A stretch of DNA of 32,489 nucleotides. Source: CAYMTV01 sp964393525. GTDB taxonomy: Bacteria > Patescibacteriota > Microgenomatia > Daviesbacterales > UBA10151. Shown here piece by piece: positions 28,904 through 32,489 of the stretch. The notes under the pieces were generated by a model that saw only the letters and a program-made list of their open reading frames with translations, did not search any database and was not told the DNA's origin. The DNA lies in contig CAYMTV010000010.1 in the NCBI GenBank assembly GCA_964393525.1, positions 1-32,489 of the forward strand. The letters are read 5' to 3'. Position 1 is the stretch's first letter, and each line of letters starts with the position of its first letter. The translations under genes were made by a program, and so were the position numbers.

Positions 28904-29728
28904 CTAAATTATATCTGCAAGTTCTCTTTCGGTTCTATTAAAATAAGCAAGCCCTAAAATTAAAATGATCAATCCAGATAAAATTGAAATCATCAAACCC
29001 GACAGGTTAAGAGGGTGAGCTATTAAGTCTGGAAAAAAAGTTTTTCTGGATATTTCAATCACTCCAGTCATTGGATTTAAATACAGAAGTTGAGAAAGAT
29101 TGCCGGGAATAATTATTTTTGGATAAAAAACCGGAGTCAGGAAGAAAAGTAAGTAAGCCACAAATGGGAGTAATTCTCTTGAATCTTTATACTTAATTTG
29201 TAAGGCTGAGAAAAGTAATCCCAGTCCCAGGGATGTTAGCATGGTTAGGCCTAAAAGCGGGATCATGAGCAAAAGTCCCCATATAGAAATTGGGATTTGA
29301 AAGTATAAAAGACCCAGAAGAAAAATTAGCAGAACAAAGAATAAATCCACTAAACCAATAAAAAGAGCAGAAAGGGGAAGCAGTAACCTCGGAAAGTAAA
29401 CGTGAGTAATTAGTTGTTGGTTTAAAATTAAACTAATACTCACTTTAGATAAAGTTGATGAGAAATAATTCCAGTAAAGTAAACCAATTAGTACAAGCAA
29501 AGGGTAAGGGACGCTGTTTTGTTTGCTAATGCTAGTTTGACCGAACACGAAGGATAACACCAAAGTGATGATAAGAGGATTCAAAGTAACCCAAAAAATA
29601 GCAATTGGTTTGTGCTGATACCTAAGGTAAATATCCTTAAGAGCAAAAAAATAAATAACCTCTCTTCTATCCCAGATTTCCTTCCAAGGAATAGTTAAAT
29701 TCCCCAAAGGTTTAATAACAGTTTCCAT
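28904..29728 (-). CDS. ABC-2 type permease for polysaccharide export
   Basis: A 274-residue permease of the Wzm/TagG/KpsM type. After an amphipathic start (LTIPWKEIWDRREVIYFFALKDIYLRYQHKPIAIFW) come about six membrane segments, with PYPLLVLIGLLYWNYFSS and QIKYKDSRELLPFVAYLLFFLTPVFYP, both characteristic. It is the first gene of the exporter pair and is divergent from the methyltransferase gene. The polymer is unknown, but the O-antigen-ligase-like and sulfatase-like genes 13 kb away could act on the same surface polysaccharide. Confidence 0.92.
   Translation of the reverse strand: METVIKPLGNLTIPWKEIWDRREVIYFFALKDIYLRYQHKPIAIFWVTLNPLIITLVLSFVFGQTSISKQNSVPYPLLVLIGLLYWNYFSSTLSKVSISLILNQQLITHVYFPRLLLPLSALFIGLVDLFFVLLIFLLGLLYFQIPISIWGLLLMIPLLGLTMLTSLGLGLLFSALQIKYKDSRELLPFVAYLLFFLTPVFYPKIIIPGNLSQLLYLNPMTGVIEISRKTFFPDLIAHPLNLSGLMISILSGLIILILGLAYFNRTERELADII
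28908..28913 (-). promoter_or_regulatory. Internal -10 box before the ABC ATPase
   Basis: Perfect TATAAT overlapping the last permease codons, 10 bases before the ATPase ATG; may allow separate leaderless transcription. Confidence 0.35.
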
Positions 29729-29735
29729 TTCCTAT

Positions 29736-29763
29736 AGTATAACTCACACTTTTTGTAGTCCAA
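29736..29763 (-). promoter_or_regulatory. Promoter of the ABC exporter genes
   Basis: Minus strand TTGGAC (29758-29763), 16-base spacer, TATACT (29736-29741), 7 bases to the ATG. TTGGAC is part of the 15-mer TAGTCCAATAGCTAT shared with the promoter at 26158. Confidence 0.55.
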
Positions 29764-29791
29764 TAGCTATCACTAAATGCTTTTGGTAAGG

Positions 29792-29797
29792 TATAAT
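29792..29797 (+). promoter_or_regulatory. -10 box of the TrmH-type gene
   Basis: Perfect TATAAT ending 8 bases before the ATG at 29806; no Shine-Dalgarno. Confidence 0.6.
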
Positions 29798-29805
29798 CTT
29801 TTGTC

Positions 29806-30339
29806 ATGATTAAACTTAATGCAGATGAGTTGAGAAAAAATAATAAGAAGATTAACAAATCTAAGCTTAAAAAGCAGGAGATTTATATTATTTTGGATAA
29901 TGTTTTAGATACATATAATATTGGAAGTATTTTTAGACTGGCAGATGCAGTTGCAGCTAAAAAAATCTATCTTTGCGGTGGGACAGCCACTCCGCCAAAT
30001 CACAGGATTAAAAAAGCCTCTATTAATACCACAGAGTGGGTAGAGTGGGAGTACGCTGAAACTGCAGTTTCAGCAATTTCAAATTTAAAATTTAAAATTA
30101 AAAATTTATCTGTTGTAGCAATTGAACAAGACCCGAGAAGTATTCCTTATGATAAGTTTGACTATAAACTTCCAATAGCCTTAGTAGTTGGACATGAGAG
30201 TGATGGGGTTTCTAAAGAAGTTTTAGATTTATGTGATGGGATTGTAGAATTACCCATGTTTGGAGTAAATATTAGTCTTAATGTAATGGTGAGTTTAGGT
30301 ATTGTGCTCTATGAAGTGATTGAGAAAAATGCTTCTTAA
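29806..30339 (+). CDS. TrmH/SpoU family RNA 2'-O-methyltransferase
   Basis: A 177-residue SPOUT enzyme that methylates ribose in tRNA or rRNA with SAM. The three SpoU motifs are present: ILDNVLDTYNIGSIFRLADA, then LPIALVVGHESDGVSKEVLDLCDGIVELPMFGVNISLNVMVSLGIVLYEV, which forms the trefoil knot. There is no N-terminal L30e-like substrate-binding domain, so it is the short form. A 7-base repeat array encodes SNLKFKIKNL in the middle, a place where insertion may be tolerated. The RNA target cannot be told. Confidence 0.9.
   Translation: MIKLNADELRKNNKKINKSKLKKQEIYIILDNVLDTYNIGSIFRLADAVAAKKIYLCGGTATPPNHRIKKASINTTEWVEWEYAETAVSAISNLKFKIKNLSVVAIEQDPRSIPYDKFDYKLPIALVVGHESDGVSKEVLDLCDGIVELPMFGVNISLNVMVSLGIVLYEVIEKNAS
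30073..30107. repeat. Heptanucleotide array inside the methyltransferase gene
   Basis: GCAATTT, CAAATTT, AAAATTT, AAAATTA, AAAATTT in perfect 7-base phase, encoding a Lys/Phe/Asn-rich connector. Low complexity makes chance more possible here than at the other three arrays. Confidence 0.6.
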
Positions 30340-30345
30340 TGAACT

Positions 30346-30533
30346 ACTCCGCAGCAAAGCTGACGGAGTATCCTTCGGAAAGTTCTTATGTGAACCATTC
30401 ATCCCCGCAGCAAGCTGCGAGGTATTCTGGTTCAATAAAAAAATGTCATCCCCAGATTCTTCATTTGTCATTCCGGACGATTTGAGATCCGGAATCTATA
30501 CAATTATTGGATTCTCGCATACGCGGGAATGAC
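30346..30533. repeat. Composite REP-like palindromic element
   Basis: Several hairpins in 190 bases: ACTCCGCAGC/GCTG-a-CGGAGT (30346-30369); CGCAGC/GCTGCG (30406-30419); ATTCCGGA/TCCGGAAT (30470-30495); ATTCTCGC/GCGGGAAT (30511-30530). The outer GTCATTCC (30467) and GGAATGAC (30526-30533) also pair. From memory, GTCATTCC...GCGGGAATGAC is a common dispersed repeat type in several bacterial groups. No gene is supported in this spacer, although an open frame crosses it. Confidence 0.7.
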
Positions 30534-30589
30534 ACTAGGAAGAACTAAACACCTACTTACTCTTCATTATTTGATTTTTCTTTTTGGTA

Positions 30590-30595
30590 TATAAT
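30590..30595 (+). promoter_or_regulatory. -10 box of the pdxST operon
   Basis: Perfect TATAAT ending 10 bases before the ATG at 30606; no Shine-Dalgarno and no clear -35. Confidence 0.6.
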
Positions 30596-30605
30596 ATCCC
30601 CGGTT

Positions 30606-31499
30606 ATGGCTACTACTAAAGGCACATTTCAGATTAAATCAGGGTTGGCACAGATGCTCAAAGGGGGAGTGATTATGGATGTGGTGAATGCCACTCAGGC
30701 TAAAATTGCAGAAAAAGCCGGAGCTGTGGCAGTGATGGCTCTTGAAAGAGTGCCCGCAGATATTCGTGCGGCGGGAGGAGTCGCCCGGATGGCAGATCCA
30801 TCAAAGGTCAAAGAGATCCAAAAAGCAGTTACTATTCCAGTTATGGCTAAATGCCGTATAGGCCATTTTGTTGAGGCACAAGTTTTAGAGGCTTTAGAGG
30901 TCGATTTTATAGATGAAAGTGAGGTTCTAACCCCGGCAGATGAGCAGTTTCATATTCAAAAAGACAAATTTAAGATTCCCTTTGTTTGTGGAGCCCGGGA
31001 TTTAGGAGAGGCTTTAAGAAGAATAAATGAGGGTGCAGCTATGATTAGAACCAAAGGTGAGGCTGGAAGTGGCAATATTGTTGAGGCTATAAGACACATT
31101 CGGGCAGTTCAAGAAGGGATTGAGGAGTTAAAAGGGTACTCACAAAAAAAGAATACTAAAAAACTTAAAGAGAAAGCTTTGGAATACCGGGTTCCTTTGG
31201 AGCTAGTTTTACAAACATCAAAGCTTGGAAGATTGCCAGTTGTAAATTTTGCAGCAGGAGGGATAGCCACTCCAGCAGATGGGGCACTTTGTATGCAACT
31301 TGGGGTAGATGGAGTATTTGTAGGTTCCGGAATTTTCAAAAGCAGTGATCCTGAAAAAACCGCCAAAGCTGTAGTTGATGCTGTGGCTCACTTTAATGAC
31401 CCGATAAAAATTGCCAAAGCAAGTGAAAATTTAGGTGAGGCGATGAAGGGTCAGGAAATAAGTACTCTGGAAACAAAGCTTGCCTCAAGAGGAGTTTAA
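30606..31499 (+). CDS. pdxS: Pyridoxal 5'-phosphate synthase, PdxS subunit
   Basis: The lyase subunit that makes PLP (vitamin B6) from ribose 5-phosphate, glyceraldehyde 3-phosphate and ammonia. A complete 297-residue (beta/alpha)8 protein with GGVIMDVVNATQAKIAEKAGAVAVMALERVPADIRAAGGVARMADP, the FVCGARDLGEALRRI segment, the GAAMIRTKGEAGSGN phosphate site and the FAAGGIATPADGALCMQLGVDGVFVGSGIF strand. Active-site lysines lie in MAKCRIGH and RTKGE. pdxT follows 3 bases later and provides the ammonia. Confidence 0.97.
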   Translation: MATTKGTFQIKSGLAQMLKGGVIMDVVNATQAKIAEKAGAVAVMALERVPADIRAAGGVARMADPSKVKEIQKAVTIPVMAKCRIGHFVEAQVLEALEVDFIDESEVLTPADEQFHIQKDKFKIPFVCGARDLGEALRRINEGAAMIRTKGEAGSGNIVEAIRHIRAVQEGIEELKGYSQKKNTKKLKEKALEYRVPLELVLQTSKLGRLPVVNFAAGGIATPADGALCMQLGVDGVFVGSGIFKSSDPEKTAKAVVDAVAHFNDPIKIAKASENLGEAMKGQEISTLETKLASRGV

Positions 31500-31502
31500 A
31501 TT

Positions 31503-32093
31503 GTGATTAAGATTGGAGTTTTAGCGTTTCATGGTGATGTAATTGAACACATTGAGGCTGTCAAAAAAGCTTCCAAAAATCTTCATATTAATAATGTAGA
31601 CGTAATCCCAGTACGCACGAAAGAAGATTTAGAGGTAGATGGATTAATTATTCCAGGTGGAGAGAGCACAACCCTTTTTAAGCTTTGCCAAAGAGAAGGA
31701 ATGTTTGGAAAGATGAAAAAAATAAAAAAAATCTTTGGAACTTGTGCTGGAGCCATAATGCTTGCAAAAAATGTTTTAGGTGCAATAGATGATCAAAAAA
31801 CCCTAGAACTTATGGATATTACGGTTGACCGTAATGCTTATGGTAGACAAGCTGAGTCTTTTGAAAAACGCATAGAAACTACTTTAGGGAAGATGGAAGC
31901 AGTTTTTATCCGAGCTCCAAAGATAAAAAGTATAAAAGAAAATGTTCAAATTTTGGCAAAAGATGAGGAAAATATCATAGCTTGTGAGCAAAAAGAGGCA
32001 GATAAGTATTATTTAGCAACCTGTTTTCATCCCGAGCTTACGACAACCATTTTTCATGAATACTTTTTAAAGAAAATTAATCCTAGTAGTTAG
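31503..32093 (+). CDS. pdxT: Pyridoxal 5'-phosphate synthase, PdxT glutaminase
   Basis: The class I glutamine amidotransferase partner of PdxS. The 196-residue protein has LAFHGDVIEHIEAV, the oxyanion region LIIPGGESTTLFKL, the nucleophile Cys in FGTCAGAIMLA and the His/Glu pair in CFHPEL. GTG start with AGAGGAG about 8-10 bases upstream, in line with Shine-Dalgarno use by operon-internal genes. Its end overlaps the opposite-strand prs by 11 bases. Confidence 0.96.
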   Translation: MIKIGVLAFHGDVIEHIEAVKKASKNLHINNVDVIPVRTKEDLEVDGLIIPGGESTTLFKLCQREGMFGKMKKIKKIFGTCAGAIMLAKNVLGAIDDQKTLELMDITVDRNAYGRQAESFEKRIETTLGKMEAVFIRAPKIKSIKENVQILAKDEENIIACEQKEADKYYLATCFHPELTTTIFHEYFLKKINPSS

Positions 32094-32489
32094 AAGGAAG
32101 GATTAGAGTTTCTGAGATTGATTCACCGGTTTCTATCCTTCGGATAGCCTCAGCCAACATTGGAGCTACAGTTACCACTTCTATCTTAGAGTGATCCAAG
32201 ATTTGTTTAGGTTGAGTTATTGTATCAGTGATATAAACCTTCTCTATGGGAGAATTTTCTATATTTTCTAAAGCTTTATTGGAAAATAATCCATGTGTGG
32301 CAGCCACAATAATTTTTTCAGCCCCACGCTCTTTAATTAACTTGGCCGCATTGCAAATAGTTCCCGCAGTTGAGATCATGTCATCTACCATCAGGACAGT
32401 TTTACCATTGACTTGCCCAATCATTTCTAAGGTTTCTGATTGGTCTTGGGTATTTACATCCCTTTCTTTAAAAACAATAGCTAAACCTT
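32083..32489 (-). CDS. prs: Ribose-phosphate pyrophosphokinase, C-terminal part
   Basis: Makes PRPP from ribose 5-phosphate and ATP. Only the C-terminal 135 residues or so lie in the window; the frame continues beyond base 32489. The PRPP-binding loop VLMVDDMISTAGTI, the preceding LAIVFKERDVN strand, THGLFSNKALENI and VYITDTITQP are all typical. It supplies nucleotide synthesis and shares the ribose 5-phosphate pool with PdxS. Tail-to-tail overlap of 11 bases with pdxT. Confidence 0.94.
   Translation of the reverse strand, partial: GLAIVFKERDVNTQDQSETLEMIGQVNGKTVLMVDDMISTAGTICNAAKLIKERGAEKIIVAATHGLFSNKALENIENSPIEKVYITDTITQPKQILDHSKIEVVTVAPMLAEAIRRIETGESISETLILPSNY

Noticed and set aside
30320..30532. 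70-residue open frame after the methyltransferase gene
   Set aside because: It lies almost wholly inside palindromic repeat DNA and has no start signal, so it is read as repeat sequence.
1..32489. tRNA, rRNA, insertion sequences or phage genes
   Set aside because: I saw no cloverleaf, transposase, integrase or phage motif that I could support.

Overview
The window looks like a low-GC bacterial scaffold from the Candidate Phyla Radiation, most likely a Microgenomates-type (Patescibacteria) genome. I infer this from gene content and style: a full mevalonate (MVA) operon of partly archaeal type, compact genes with 4-base ATGA overlaps, PA14/Fn3 surface proteins ending in a GGDVHS-type domain, and short dispersed repeats. 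No rRNA or marker gene is present to prove it. Two runs of 10 N (3653-3662, 9474-9483) mark contig joins. The first sits in a Nudix gene that reads through once its frame is corrected. The second joins two non-identical HMG-CoA reductase pieces and may be chimeric.

Layout. (1) 1-2464, plus strand: end of pth, a DUF3105 protein, a ZIP metal transporter, an IDI-like Nudix protein. (2) 10149-2541, minus strand: HMG-CoA reductase, HMG-CoA synthase, thiolase, DUF35 protein, mevalonate kinase, an unknown 82-residue protein, a phosphomevalonate-kinase-like protein, a Nudix protein, and a diphosphomevalonate-decarboxylase-family protein. uppS is divergent at 10215, so isoprenoid precursors and their use for lipid carrier are side by side. 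(3) 10924-12983: two secreted surface proteins. (4) 13020-18013: a very AT-rich block with a sulfatase-like membrane enzyme, an O-antigen-ligase-like protein, an HprK-related kinase, a PqqD-family protein, and a fused S26-peptidase/nucleotidyltransferase. (5) 18178-26150: a peptide-modification locus. It has a YcaO protein, a SagB-type dehydrogenase and a 165-residue precursor-like protein with 26 cysteines packed behind a cysteine-free leader. Four secreted or membrane-anchored proteins and a secreted HELVGH putative metallopeptidase surround these. (6) 26236-29728: a membrane-anchored protein, an arylsulfotransferase-like propeller and an ABC-2 polysaccharide-type exporter. (7) 29806-32489: a TrmH-type methyltransferase, pdxS-pdxT, and the 3' part of prs.

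The most interesting system is the YcaO-SagB-precursor operon, a candidate azole-forming RiPP pathway (microcin B17-like in logic) with an unusually large Cys/Gly/Ser-rich substrate and no visible E1-like partner. The PqqD, HprK-related kinase and nucleotidyltransferase set about 4 kb away is of a type known from other peptide-modifying clusters.

Two genome-wide style features also stand out. First, most genes that begin a transcription unit have a -10 box (seven or eight times exactly TATAAT) 6-10 bases before the start codon and no Shine-Dalgarno, so leaderless mRNAs look common. Genes inside operons more often have a Shine-Dalgarno. Second, arrays of degenerate 7-base tandem repeats sit inside or between core genes at four places. 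All functional statements are from reading the sequence; no searches were run.
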